Positions 23,262 through 36,480 are shown, counted from the stretch's first letter. The stretch: 64,000 nt of DNA from Chamaecyparis obtusa (GCA_027943335.1 BSBK01008839.1:252364-316363); one strand, 5' to 3'. Notes: generated by a model not told the origin, from the letters alone. Program-made: numbers and translations.

Positions 23262-24935
23262 TGGTCACTCAACTAGGGCCATGTCCTGATCCATGACCTG
23301 ATGTCGGTGCACCTCATCTTGATGTCTTTGTACAATAAACAAAATATGTCATGCATACATGTATAATAAATTTTAAATACTTATGATCATAGAAAAATTA
23401 ATTTTTTAAACAAACATCTCAATGTACCCAGTTACCATGATGGATAGGATCGTGTGGAGTCTATAAATCTCCATATGGTCCAGCATCCTTGTCGATAACC
23501 TCCTAGAGTACACATATATATAACATATACTAATCAAATTTCAAATATATGTGTAATTTTTTTAAATAAAGAAAAAATAAATTTAATTATAAATAGCATA
23601 GTAGCCTCTAATGCTTTCCCGAAAGCGCTCAAATCTAATGATTGTAATGATATAGCCATAGGATCAATCTGGTCGTCTGTAAGCAATGTAGTAAAAAGTT
23701 GATGACCAAGAGATGATGATGTGGCCTGCATGGTCTAATGATGAGCTATAGGTGGTGCAGTCTATAGAGGAGTTGTAGGTGGTGGTGTAGTCTGTCGAGG
23801 ACCTATCGGTGGTGCAGTCTACTAAGGAGCTATCAGTGGTGCAGTTTGTTGAGAACCTGATCTAGTACTAAGATAGTTCTTGACAAATGATGGAACCTCC
23901 CTGAGTGGAATCCCACCGAGCATCTGTATGGTCTAATATGTACAAAATAGATCACTAGATAATAATGTGCTCGTACGTCGCAAATGGTCCATATCTGATA
24001 TAATTGTAACCTCTAGGGGAGGTGGTATGTTGACTGTATCATATAGATCACCACTAGAGGATGCATCCTATGTAGGTGGAGGAATTATGGAATGAGAATG
24101 TAACATGTATCTCCCACACAATCAGACAACATATCCTAAACCTATGTGGTGATACTCGCTATAATAGAATAAATGTCCCTCCTCATCCTATCATCTAGCA
24201 CACTCGCTCTTGCCATTTCCAAACCTTTTGGTATGACCAAAAGATTTGGACCCACCCTTGCCTGCTTATTAGCGAGCATAGGGGCATTAGGCACTTTGAA
24301 CTTGTCAAATAATCTCCCTCTCCCCTACCCAACATAATCAAGATAATCTGTATAATCAACATCAAGCTACAAATGAAATTCTGCAAATAGTTGTTTGCAG
24401 AAATATAGTGGCAACTCATCCTTCTGGGGCCACCTATGATGAGTAGCCAACCATTGAGGATATAGAAATTGTCCCACAAGGTCATCCTAACATCTCATGA
24501 CCATGTACCCTCTCACCTTACTCATGTCTCGATAATGAGGAAACATGCTCTTCACCATAGGGGTGGAAACAACTATATCGATCTCCTTATACTTCATAGT
24601 GCCAATAACACTATGAGACAAAGAAGTATAGAATATATCAATGCTGATAGTATCATACAAGTTGTATGATTGAAATATTCCAATCATACGCAACAAATCA
24701 TCTCTATTAATGTTCACCCTATCCCTATTAGGAATGGTGGTGGATGAAGCGAAGGTCTGATCCAAAACATGTAATGCTTGTCTCAATCTGTCAATAGTAT
24801 CTGCAAAAAGATTCTCTCTGGCCTTTTTTGTATTAGTTGATCTATGAGAGGAGTGACCACTACCACTACCACTACCCCCCCCCCCCAATGTACACTAGGC
24901 TCTCTTGAATCAATTGACCCTCTATCCGATGCCAT
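23262..24935 (-). pseudogene. Diverged relative of the transposon accessory gene
   Basis: The ATG is at 24933-24935 (MASDRGSIDSREPSVHWGGG). A run of 12 G then changes the frame into a Gly/Ser linker (GSGSGSGHSSHRSTNTKKAR) and a 130-codon helical part. The block VGQFLYPQWLATHHRWPQKD, continuing ELPLYFCKQLFAEFHL, lines up with the WDCWWMVF...VPFYFLKKLYAEFVL block of the gene at 19962-22117. The two are therefore homologous, with this copy more decayed (about ten stops, mostly TAG). A short 3' exon GAGGTTATCGACAAGG... (about 23435-23502) has an AG acceptor and GT donor. It lies outside the 22579 terminus and has no transposase next to it, so it is probably a fragment of a second element. Confidence 0.5.
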
Positions 24936-25857
24936 ATAATAGATAAACAAGAATATATATATAGATCTCTGCACATGTACATACAAATTTAAGAAACATA
25001 TGTGTTACAAATTTAAGATACATGTACATATGTACATGTTACAAATTTAAGATACATGTACATATGAATTTAAGAAACATACATTAAAACTGAAGAAACA
25101 TACATATTAATCAGTTTAGGTGTTATTAGTACATGTTACAAATTTAAACACATACATGAACTACAAATTTAAACATACATGTTACAAATATAAGATCATC
25201 CAGTTTAAAAATGAAATATATATATACATGTACATACAAATTTAATAAACATATTAATCCTATTATGTCTTAAGGGGTCATATTAATCATGTTACCTATC
25301 TTAATTGGTCAAGTATTAGTCACATGTTAGGTCTTAATTGGTAGGACTATTAGGTCTTAGTAGGTCATATTAAACCAAATTAGTCAAGTATAGGTCCTAT
25401 TAGTTCTTAAGGGTTGACTATTAGGTCTTATTAGAAGGTATTAGGTCTTATTAGGTCGTATTAATCAGTTTAGGTGTTATTAGTCATATTAATCACATTT
25501 TAAGTCTTAATTGGTCAATTAATAGGTCCTAATTCCAGTTAAATATTAGTCACTTGTTAGGTCTTAATTGGTTTCTAGAATTTTTGTTTATGTTAGCTTC
25601 TAGTGTTAGAGTTTAATAGGTCTTAATTGGTTTCTAGAATTTGTGTTTATGTTGTTTATGTCGTATTAATCCTATTAAATCTTAAGGGGTTGTATTAATC
25701 GTGTTACTTGTCTTAATTGGTCATATTAGTCACATGTTAAGTCTTAATTAGTCTTAATTGGTTGATTAATAGGACCTAATTGGTCAAGTATTAGTCACAT
25801 GTAAGGTCTTAATTGGTAGGACTATTAGGTCTTAATAGGTCATATTGGACCTAATTG
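24936..25857. repeat. Degenerate repeat field, 'taggtcttaattggtca' type
   Basis: First come 30-40-bp repeats of ttaagatacatgtacatatg (24990-25250). Then blocks built from tattaggtcttaattggtca follow. The block 25262-25500 (cttaaggggtcatattaatc ... gtcaagtataggtcctatta) is repeated, diverged, from 25668 onward. That second block is continued by the sequence right of the Copia element at 28919. There is no gene. Confidence 0.6.
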
Positions 25858-26356
25858 TGTTGGTGTAATTAAATATTCCTAATTACATTTTACTTAATCT
25901 TACTTAGGTTAATGCATTGCATAGTAGTTTGTGATTGAGACACCTAGGAGTGTACACATTCATTTAAGCACATGGTGTAGGAGAAATTCCACTTTAGGTG
26001 TGATAGTTGTCATCACATATCTCGTTGTGTGTGAGATCCACCTTTCGTGCTCTTATCACATTATCATCCTAATCCATTGCACATACCTTATTGCATAATG
26101 GAGGATGATCCGCATTTGGTGGACATGTGATTACACCTAGCATAGGTGATAGCTTATCAGCTCCTTATCATTCTCTCATATCACCTTTCCTATATAAGGA
26201 GGTCTATTATGTAATCATTTCATTCATTCATCAATCAATCATTCAAGGTGAATTCATTGGATCTATTCAATCCATCATTGCATTCATATTCTCTCTTGTA
26301 CTTTTCTTCAACCTCTAGATCCTTGGTTCAATCTTTTCTATTTGCAAATTCTTACA
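25858..26356 (+). repeat. 5' LTR of the Copia-type element, with TATA box
   Basis: This LTR of 499 bp matches 28418-28918 almost throughout. A TATA box, TATATAAGG, sits at 26191, about 330 bp into the LTR and preceded by ctcatatcacctttcc. The transcript would therefore start near 26220. Short inverted ends are TGT/ACA. Confidence 0.92.
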
Positions 26357-26368
26357 TGGTATCAGAGC
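26357..26368 (+). other. Primer-binding site (initiator Met tRNA)
   Basis: TGGTATCAGAGC directly abuts the ACA end of the 5' LTR. This 12-mer is the usual PBS complementary to the 3' end of initiator methionine tRNA in plant Copia elements. Confidence 0.93.
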
Positions 26369-27122
26369 TCTCAAGGTGTGAAGACCTCTTCTCAAGAAGT
26401 GCAATCTTGGTTTGATTCAACTGAGGGTGTAGAGTAAAGGTATTTGGACATCACCATTGCATAGTCTATTTAGAGAAAAATTAGGGTTTTGTATTTTGTG
26501 GCTTTCTATTGCAGGTCAATATTGGTGCTTGCTGGTGCAAATCAGAGGTTGACATCATATTGAGAAGGTCCAAAAACCCCTAAATCAAATTTTGTTTCAT
26601 CCAAATCAGACATCCGAGGCCAAATCTAGAGCTATTTGAATTTTGGAAGTGCGACAACGGCGATACAGAAAAAATAATTTTAGAGGCAATTTTCAAACAA
26701 CGATATCTTAGTCATTTGGACTCCTTTTTTTGAGCAATGTTTTTTGTCTTGGGGTAGAATTTCATGATCGACACAATGGTTCAGGTGGTTTCTGATCTCT
26801 ATTTCTGAATTTTTCTAAAAATTGTAAATCTCATTTTTTGCAACTTTCAAGGCCTCGTTTGAGCTCATATGAACTCCTTTTTAGGTGCATTTTTTTTTGA
26901 AAGTGCAAAATTTTTTCTGTATTTTCCAGATCTAGAATTAGATTTCAGTGACTATGATAAAAAATTATACTTTCATAAATTGGCTTAGTGTTTTCATTTG
27001 TAATGCATAAGCCTTGGCTTGGTCTTTTGCATAGTCATCTAAGTCTATTATAGCCTGATTGTGGAGTGTAATAATTTGTTGATCTCAATTTGTAATGAGA
27101 GAAGTGTATCATTAATGTAATC

Positions 27123-27753
27123 ATGGGTTATGAAACACATCCTGCAGTAGTACTTTTGACTAAGGATAATTATGAGTCATGGGCAAAAGGAATCATCACA
27201 CATTGTAGATGGCTTAATCTCTTGCCTCATCTTTATGGACTCATTCCTGAGCCAAAGTCACAAGGGAAGAAATATGTTTGGGGAGAAAAGAATGCTCATA
27301 TTATAAATTTAATTATTGGTAGTATCAGTTGTGTCTCTTCTATGACATCTACCCAAATTTAGAGATGTTCAATGTCCACACATTATTTGGACAATAATTT
27401 GGGAGATTTTTGGTGATCCACATGTTCCTCCATTTCCATATGATCTTTCTTCAGATTGCCTCATTCCTCTTGATGATGTAGATAACATTCCCTATGATGA
27501 TTATACCTTAGATGAGATTGAAGAATTTGCAACAATTGAGAGAGAGGATGATCTAGTGGCTCCTCTTGTACCTCCTACTTCTCTAGTTGAGATCACACAA
27601 TCATCTCTTGTTGGTGGTTCCAGCGAGTCATTGCAAGAGATATCTATTTGTCTTCCTGATTGGGATTCTTATTTGCCAGATATTGGTGCATTTTTTATGG
27701 AGTCTCACATTGCAAATTTGGGAGACATACTTCAAGGGGTTTCTCCTCTTTGA
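27123..27753 (+). pseudogene. Copia gag N-terminus and acidic remnant ORF
   Basis: ATG 27123 opens MGYETHPAVVLLTKDNYESW, the L-x-x-x-NYxxW signature at the start of plant Copia Gag proteins, followed by WLNLLPHLYGLIPEP. TAG at 27360-27362 ends it. A separate open stretch at about 27412-27753 encodes an acidic segment (IPLDDVDNIPYDDYTLDEIEEF) with no recognised domain. It could derive from the linker behind a former integrase or be unrelated. Nothing between or after them encodes a catalytic domain. Confidence 0.6.
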
Positions 27754-28407
27754 TAACAATTTCATCACAGTTGGAGATACTTCTTCACATTATTTGGAGA
27801 TTGACATTCTTGATTCTTATTCTTCACTTGGTTTGTCACGTGATGTGATAGATTTTTTGAGCTTGGAGATTCCTATTCAGCCTTCAGAGATGCATATTTG
27901 GAGATCTTCCTCCTTATTTCTTTTGGATATGGATTGGTCCATGACATCATCATCATACTTCATTTGGATTCCACTTCCTAGTTCCTATCCACAATGGGAA
28001 GCATTCCTATGTATTTTTACTTGGTATATCTTCTTTGCAAGGGGAGAAATGTTGTTTGTAGTCATTGGAATATAATTTGTCTTCAAGCACTCACCATTTT
28101 TGAAGGAGATTGTAAATTATGGGGGGGATATCATGTCTCCAACTAGCCTTCTTATGGGGGGATACTTCTTTGTATATACATGATGTATGTAGTTCTTGGG
28201 GGGTCTTGAGTACTCCATCCATCCATGCATCTTGTTTTCTTCTATCTTTTTGGTGGAGCATTTTTCCCATGAGGTTTTCCCTCTTTATCCACTTTATGAG
28301 AGTTTTCCATTTCATGTATTGCATTTTGTACATGGGTACCTAACATGGCCTAGTAGCCGGGACCCATCTTGCATTGTGAGTTTAAGTGCATTCCCCTAAG
28401 CTGCACT

Positions 28408-28417
28408 TAAGGGGGGG
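28408..28417 (+). other. Polypurine tract of the Copia-type element
   Basis: The sequence gcacttaaggggggg ends exactly where the 3' LTR (TGTTGG) begins, the expected place for the plus-strand primer. Confidence 0.85.
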
Positions 28418-28918
28418 TGTTGGTGTAATTAAATATTCCTAATTACACTTTACTTAATCTTACTTAGGTTAATGCATTGCATAGTAGTTTGTGATTGAGA
28501 CACCTAGGAGTGTGTAGATTCATTTAAGAACATGGTGTAGGATAAATTCCACTTTAGGTGTGATAGTTTTCATCACATACCTCATTGTGTGTGAGATCCA
28601 CCTTTCGTGTTCTTATCACATTATCATCCTAATCCATTGCACATACTTTATTGCATAATGGAGGATGATCCACATTTGGTGGACATGTGATTACACCTAG
28701 CATAGGTGATAGCTTATCAGCTCCTTATCATTCTCTCATATCGCCTTTCCTATATAAGGAGGCCTATTATGTAATCATTTCATTCATTCATCAATCAATC
28801 ATTCAAGGTGAATTAATTGGATCTATTCAATCCATCATTGCATTCATATTTTCTCTCTTGTGCTTTTCTTCAACTTCTAGATCCTTGGTTCAATCTTTTC
28901 TATTTGCAAATTCTTACA
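28418..28918 (+). repeat. 3' LTR of the Copia-type element
   Basis: This LTR of 501 bp has the same ends and a TATA box at about 28751 as in the 5' LTR. Differences from the 5' copy include gtacac/gtgtag near 50-60 bp from the start and a two-base insertion in the ttttctctc run near the end. Confidence 0.92.
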
Positions 28919-29600
28919 GTCAAGTATAGGTCATATTAGTTCTTAAGGGTGGACTATTAGGTCTTATTAGTAGGTATTAGGTCTTATTAGGTAACATTAA
29001 TCAATTTAGGTGTTATTAGTCATATTAATCACATGTTAAAAGTCTTACTTACTTAATTAATAGGTCCTAATTGGTCAAATATTAGTCACTTGTTAGGTCT
29101 TAATTGGTTAGGTATTAGGTCTTAATTGGTTTCTAGAATTTTTTTTAATGTTAGTTTCTAGTGTTAGAGTTTAATAGGAAATATTAATCATGTTAAGAGT
29201 CCTATTAGATGTTAAGCGTCTTATTAGGTTTTATTAGCTCTTAAAAGGTCCTGTTACCTCTTATTAATTTCATGTTAGGTCTTAATTGGTCATAGAGAGA
29301 AAGTTTATGTTAGTTTCTACTATTAGAGTTTATGTTACTTCATCTTCTAGTTTCATGTTGGTTTAATGTTAAGGTTCATGTACGTTTCATATTAAGGTTT
29401 ATGTTATAATTATGCTAAGGGATCTTTTTTTAAATTAGGTTTCTAGTTAGGGTTCATGTTTATTTAATGTTAAGGTTTATGTTGGTTTGAATGTTTTAAT
29501 ATCATGTTTCTAATAATTTATATATTTTTTCCTAATATTTTGTAACATTTTAAAACATATCTAATAAAAATTAATTAATTAAATAACTAACACATTTTAT
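28919..29600. repeat. Continuation of the 'taggtcttaattgg' repeat field
   Basis: The sequence gtcaagtataggtcatatta, continuing gttcttaagggtggactattag, matches 25384 onward on the other side. The Copia element therefore interrupts the second copy of a local ~400-bp duplication. From 29330 the texture changes to ttaaggttcatgtt-type repeats without a gene. Confidence 0.6.
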
Positions 29601-29689
29601 TAACTGAACAAATATTATATTAATTAAATAACTAAATCTACATAAAATCATATTATTTAATTTCTACAATTAAAAATAATAAAACTACA

Positions 29690-29875
29690 TAAACAAAAAT
29701 AACTATTAAATTAACATTTTTATTTAAATTAAATTTATTTAATATTAAATAAACAAAAACAACTATTAAATTAAAAATTTTATTTAAATTACAATTATCT
29801 AATATTAAATAAACAAAAACAACTATTAAATAAACTTTTTTATTTAACTTACAATAATTTAATATTAAATTAAAA
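29690..29875. repeat. Three ~60-bp A/T-rich tandem units
   Basis: The phrase taaacaaaaacaactattaa, followed by a tttatttaaatta stretch and taatattaaa, occurs three times at about 60-bp spacing. Low-complexity AT DNA; no further meaning seen. Confidence 0.6.
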
Positions 29876-29929
29876 AAAAACTTAAAAAAGTTTTAGAAAA
29901 CATTAAAAATTAAAAAAATTAAAAAATGG

Positions 29930-30185
29930 CCTACCTCTTTCGACCAAAATACCTGCTAAGCTCTCCTCAAAAGCTAAAAGCCGCTCAAACCAGATGAGCT
30001 ACACATTCAATTTTTTTGTTTATATAGGTTTTCTGGGGTTGCGGACAGACCCCTTCCAGCTGGAACTGTTTCAGTTGAAACCCTCATGCCACATAGACAC
30101 CACATGGCGCCTAGTGGGTGCCACATAGTTTTGGCCAAACCCGGTCTGACTGGACCCCTTCCGGCCGAAACCACTAAGTTTGTCC
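29930..30185 (-). promoter_or_regulatory. GC-richer island with TATA box, probable LTR fragment
   Basis: On the minus strand a segment with two diverged copies of a 'gaccccttcc-gctggaac' phrase precedes aaaacctatataaacaaaa at about 30012-30030, a good TATA box. About 35 bp further on is gtagctcatctgg...ggtcgaaag, which loosely resembles tRNA-derived A and B boxes. The composition differs sharply from the AT-rich flanks. It could be a solo LTR piece or a SINE head. No terminal repeats or target duplications were found. Confidence 0.25.
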
Positions 30186-30199
30186 TCTAGTGCAACAAA

Positions 30200-33100
30200 G
30201 TTTTGTACTTTTACCCTAAACCATTAGGTCAACTAGTTAGGTTTTCCTAATATACAAATGATTACATAACCCCTTGCTAAGATACAAATGGTATCTAAAG
30301 AGAATGATTACAAATATTTTTCTTAAATATTTGTATATGTGAATCTTTCCTATCACCTTCTAACACTAATTAAATGAGTTATATAAAATTAATTAATCAA
30401 TTCAATTATTCCTCTAGAATATTATTTCATATAAATATTAGTTATTTAATTATTAAACCGTAAATTTTTTTTTGATTGACTAAACAAATTATTTATTTCA
30501 CTAATTTAGACCTTATATATTTTGAGCTTTAATTGAATACATCATGTTTATTTAATTAATCCAAATTATTTAATGCCATTAGTAGACAAAAAAATAAAAT
30601 AAAAATTGTCAACTAACTAACCATTTTGATATTCCTTCTCCACTTTGTTTATAATAAATAAGGTAAACATTTCATAAGGACTTGAATTCATAATTCTTCA
30701 AATTTTACACTTTTAAATCCCCATTCTCTATCAAAATTAAGAAAATAACTACCCTCCATATCTTTTTCATATTTTCTCTAATAATGTGCACCTACCAAAA
30801 GATGTTAGCTATAATTTTTTTCATCCTATGTTAGAAATGGATAGATTCCCTCCCTCTAGCATTACAAAAGATTGAATCATTTCCATCCATCATCCTGATC
30901 CAAAACTTATAAATATATCATTCCTCAAGATATCTATAATAGTTTAATTTAGATAAAAAGTAGGATTGTGGTAGTAAAATATACAATTATGTAAAATGTA
31001 AATAATATTAGCTATTTTAGAATATCCCATAAGAATCAAGGTTTGTGTGGTGAGAATAATCTAAGCCCCTTTTAATTATTATTTTTGTATTAATCTACCA
31101 AATTGAAGGTACTTGAGGCATGAATTCCTAATAAATATACGATAAAAAAAATTGCATTCATGAGAAATAATGGTTTTCTAAAGATCTAAGAATCATATCC
31201 ATGGTATAATTAATACCACCTAGGGGAGATGATCCAATACTTGAGAACCCTAACTTTCCACTTCTCAAAATCCCATGTGCAAATTTTAAATCACTCCCAA
31301 TTTTGTGTAGTAGCTTACTTGACAAGTCCTTTGCTTATAGTTAAGGTTTTAGTTCCACATCACCAAATATGATGCACCATCAACATGCTTCTTGTCAAGG
31401 TGTCCAAAATAACTCAAAAAATAGTGAGACCAATGATCATGCATAAGGTCACCCATACATGTGCAGTTGATGTGGCATCGCATGATCGACTTCTTTGAGA
31501 AACTAAGGGTACATTTTATTAAATTATGGCTAGTCATCATAACGATACAATTTTAAAGTCACAACTATTGGTACAATGTAATAAAAATAATTGGCATTAA
31601 ATCAACAACTGTTGGAATTAATCAATCACTCCTATCACAACCATTGGAACATGTTTAGGTACTAGGTCCTTTCCCCTAGTTAAAATAACAACCTCTAGAT
31701 TAATCACATCACATTTCATTACAAAAGTTTAGAATATAAGATGCACATTTTTTAATGTTTGTACCAAGCATGGTGGATAAGATTTTTCAAGTTTGAAAAA
31801 TAATTAATAGATGGTGATGAAGGACATATAGATTTATTTCTTATACATAATGCTTGAAGAACTTGGTATCATATTTAAATATTTAGTCATTATGACTATT
31901 TTATTTGACACCAATTACACAATGCCATGTGTTCATAGACAATCATCCTTAGGTAGAAAATATGTATGCTATAGTGAGCAGTCACTTCATCCTACCACTT
32001 TCCACCACTTGAGAACTACACAATATATAGGGATCCGTGGACCCATATTGACCTTTTTTATGGTTTATCTTTATAAATAAGACCAATCACATCAATTATT
32101 TTTCCTCATTAAATGTTTATGTAACCATAACAAAGGTATATGGTACCTAATTGAATATACCATCAAAGTACAAGATATAGTATAAAATACTATAAAAGAT
32201 TAAAACACATTTGAAAGGCAAACATATCAAGTTAACAAAAATTTCATAAAGTAGAAGAGATATATCAAGAGATTGATCTAGCATACAAATGATTGCAACA
32301 TCACATGATACACACATGACAACCCTCAAATTGAGAATCAACACTATCCTATAATAGTTTTGTTACACAATATCCATCAATATGTCTTCTTAAGAAATTA
32401 TATTATATTGAACAAGACCAAGCTATCCATTTCTAATAAATTTGTCTTTGGTAGGTGTTAATTTTCCATTGAGTGTAAGTAGGCTATGCTACAAAATTTA
32501 AGCCTATCATAAAAATATAAACTCCCCACAAGTAACTTTTAAGTTGTCAGTGGTTCACATGTGGACTAATAAGATTGTGGCATATGAATGAAACATACTA
32601 GATACACATTAGAACGATAGATTATATTTATATATTCTAAACTATACATAGGATAGTGAAATGCCACTAAATTGAATAGTGCTAAGAGGAGGTAATGTAC
32701 CCATCAATAAGAAATAGTGATGATATGCTAAGGCCAAAAGTGTAACATGACAAAGTTGAGTAGGATGTGGTAATGGAGACTAATTGTAAGGTAAGTGCAA
32801 TACAAATAAACATGATTAGCTTTAAGTAGAGAAAGAGGATGATCAAGAGAGTTTACATCTAGGTTTAATGCAACATTAAGTTCATAGAGTTTATAAATGA
32901 ACATAATATAAATTTTGTTATTAAATGAAATATGAAATAGTGATTAATTAATGTGCTTAAGAAAATAAGGCTTTGAGATAACTTATCACCATTATGGATA
33001 CACCTTGAACCACATGACACTAAGACACAAGCATAAAAAAGAAACAACTTAATGAATACTAATCAAGGCACACAAAATGTAATCCTAGAAATGATAACTT

Positions 33101-36100
33101 CAAATTATAATAGAGATGATTGGATTAAATAATACTACATCATCTAATGAAGGATTGGCTCTATTTCCTATTCTTACCTACTTATATCTTATTTTTCTTC
33201 CTTAAAGATTCAACTATCATAATGTATCATTTTCCCTCACCTCTACTTTGTTGAATAATTAATATGCAACAAACTAGATGGTATATGTGCCATCACTAAG
33301 GCTCTTATGTTCATAAATTTCACTAGTGCCTTGAGTTGATTGTGGGCTCATTACAAAGTATAAATGGATTGTGCTCATGTTATTATAATATCACATTAAT
33401 AGATGATTTGTCATACTATCAAACGGTTTTGGAGGACATGGTTATATTGCATGTGACATATCACATTGCTATATAAACCATACTGTTTTCATATCACTTT
33501 CTATATGTTCAAAGTGAAATTTCTAACTACTCTTACATTGATTTTATTTTTATTTTTACAAAAAGTTGAATTAATGTGTTATTTATACATATTTTACTTG
33601 TACCATGAAAAAATATTTTATATATATATATATGGTTCTTATGTTGCAAATAGGAATAGAAGAATAAATCAAGGACATATGACACTAATGTGTGTCATAG
33701 ATCACATTAAATATTTTATATCTAACGCATTGCAATTTATGAAAAAAGCTACATCCAAATTCTAAAATCTAAAAAAAATTCTATTTAAATTCTAATTTAT
33801 TTAAATTAACAAAGAAATAATTAATCCAAATAATAAAAAGATAAGTAAAGTGACACAACAATACATAGGCTTGTCATGTAATTTTACAATATTATTTTTA
33901 ATATACAATCTTTATCAATCATACTCTTACTTTTGATAAAGTAATGATAGAAAGTAAAAGTGAAACTAAATCGTTTCACAACCCAATTATATGGAAGTGT
34001 GCATGGGCCCAATCTGTATAGTTTCAGAGGGAGTACTCCAAAAATTGGTAAATTGCATGGACGTGAGAGGTGCATTCCAGAGAGGTTGAAATGTATGATT
34101 GGTAGTCATTGAAAGGGGAAGGTAAAGCCGAGCCCCACATACGCAGGATAGTCCATGGAATTTGGAAAACACTCGGAATGCTGATAAAGTGTGTTGCTTT
34201 TGGGGATGCCAACGTACAACAAGAAATGGATGGACTTGACTGGAAAGAGATAAACAAGAACTTATTCGTAATTTTTAATAGGTGAAATTTCAGGGCATGT
34301 GGGGTGCATTCCAGGAAGGCTTTGCATTAATGGACAGCAGGTGGATAATAAATGGAATAAAGAACAAAACAAACGAGATTAGAAAAGGTCATTGGAGATA
34401 TAGAGATTCTCTGAAATTCTAAAATCTAAAGCGAGAAAGTTAAATTATCGGAATCATGTTTTCAATCCAATCATGTTTTCAAAGCATCGGAGATGCCCTC
34501 TTTCTTTATTTCTTCCAAGCGAGATAGATTATGTCGGATATGCTGAGCTGACCTAAGATTCCATTTTCGCTTTCGATAGAAAATGTACAGAGCATCGTGA
34601 AAAAGGAAAAGAAGGAAATCTCTGTGATATGTAGAACAGAGAACATGCGCGCCAGCATTGCTTCTTCCATTTGGGACTAAAAGAAAATATTCCATTTTCA
34701 TTTTCTTTAAGAAGATAACAGACTAACTACAAGAAGGAATGAGTAGTCTGAACCAAAATTTTCCTTCCAAATTTGATGTTGACTGTCGGTTTGTTTGGGT
34801 TTTTCCATGGCGCCGATGGCTTTGGCATATAGTAGCAATCGAATCAGGTCCAATGGCCGTGCTGATAGTATTAGACAAGTTGTCGAATTATTAAATAAAT
34901 ATAAAAAGTTTCAAATTTGATTTTTAAAAATAATGGTAAAATTTAAAGTTTGGAAGAGACTTGGTGTATCATTTAATAGTTTTTTTAATGAAAAAATCAT
35001 ATAAAATTTAGGTTGGATAATGTGTGATGTAATATTCTTATAATTGTGAAGATGTTTTGTTAAAATTGGAAATATATGAGCAATATCTAACAAGATATGT
35101 GAAGAAGGATAATATATGAACTAGAATTTGCACAAAATCTGATGGTGGCACTAGATATGTGTGTTAATCTTTAATTTATTTTTAAAATTGGTAGATTGAA
35201 CTCATTGCTTCTTTTTAATGTAATATTAAAATGTATATTTATATTAACATATAAATTATCATTGTAAAAAAGAAATTTAAATCATTGTGAGTTTCAAAAT
35301 ATTATTGGTAATAATACAATTGTGATTCTAACTAATATGAGACGAAGCAAATGCTAGAAGAATTTTTTTTTATTATAAGACAGTAAATAAACACTTGTTT
35401 TGATATGCTTGTAGAATTGATACCAAAAAAAATATTCGAATCGTGTTACTTGTATTATTATATAGTAATAGCATTACATTTTGACTTAAGTTCACTATTG
35501 TCTCAAATATTGCTTAAAAATAACTATACCAATTCAAAATTTCATTTATAATTCATGTAATTAAAATAAATAATTTAGAGTCTTTTATAAAAACTTCTTT
35601 AATAATTTAAATTTATAAAATAATGTGTTGGAAAAAAAGTTACGAAACTATTTTATTATTCTCTAGAAATCAGAAACATTTAGAGTAAGTTGGAATTATG
35701 ATTTTTTTAGAATATAAGAATGATGTGTAGCAATGAATAAACAAGTAGGACACAAAGGAAATATTGTAAAATATACTATTAAAAATTTGTTCGATATGCA
35801 AACATAAATACATTTATCAATAAAAGTATATAAGTCAATCTATCTTATAGAGTAAAATTAAAAAAAGAGGAAAACAATCATTTGAAAAAAAAAAATCTAG
35901 ATTTTTTTGAAGCCAACTTTAAGAAGACCTAATCAATGCTCATGTGGTATACAATGAAGCTAGCAATTTTGACCAAACCACATTCAATCACACATGGTTA
36001 AGTAGATGCAAGGTGACCCTCAAATCTAAATGGTTGGCCAAACATGTTTTTGTAGTCACATTGTATGCAAACTTCAAGAACAACTTACAAAACTAATGAG

Positions 36101-36480
36101 TAATGTACCTAGTTGTGTAGTTCCCCTTCAACTAGAGTTTTAAGTTTTTTCTCTCCTAAATTTTTATGTTTTTTGTGTGTGTTTAAATTTCTATTTTACT
36201 TTTAATTTATTAGTTAAAATTATTAAAATCTGGTAAATCATAAAATAAGAAATAAAATAATTAAGAAAATAAATTTTAAATTCATTTGATAAGTAATTTT
36301 TTGATGAATATAGACCATATTTAAGATTGCATCACAATAAAAAATAAATAGTATAATGTTAAAAACAATGAGGAGGTTGGTAAAAAATGTAGGAGTTGAT
36401 GAAACAATCATAGAAGTCAAGAATCATTTGCAAGCAAAACACCTATCACACAAAAGAGAACAAGCAAAAATAATATGATT
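30200..36480. other. AT-rich intergenic DNA, no gene recognised
   Basis: ORFs here are short and without recognisable content. A slightly GC-richer stretch at 34000-34860 contains two related phrases (gagaggtgcattccagag and gtggggtgcattccaggaag) and a 76-codon minus ORF at 34471-34701. I could not assign it to any gene. Confidence 0.45.

Larger units (their letters stand above)
25858..28918 (+). mobile_element. Short non-autonomous Copia-type LTR retrotransposon
   Basis: Two LTRs (25858-26356 and 28418-28918) begin TGTTGG and end TTACA. A Met-tRNA-type PBS (TGGTATCAGAGC) follows the first and a polypurine tract precedes the second. The 2.06-kb internal region holds only a gag N-terminus and an acidic ORF; no protease, integrase, RT or RNase H was seen. 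It would need helper proteins from a complete relative. The LTRs differ by a few substitutions and two or so bases in length, so the insertion is moderately young compared with its neighbours. The flanks show no 5-bp duplication (cctaattg / gtcaagta). Confidence 0.88.

Noticed and set aside
34471..34701. 76-codon minus ORF in a GC-richer patch
   Set aside because: No motif, no splice-linked neighbour and no sign of selection visible; left as unassigned intergenic DNA.
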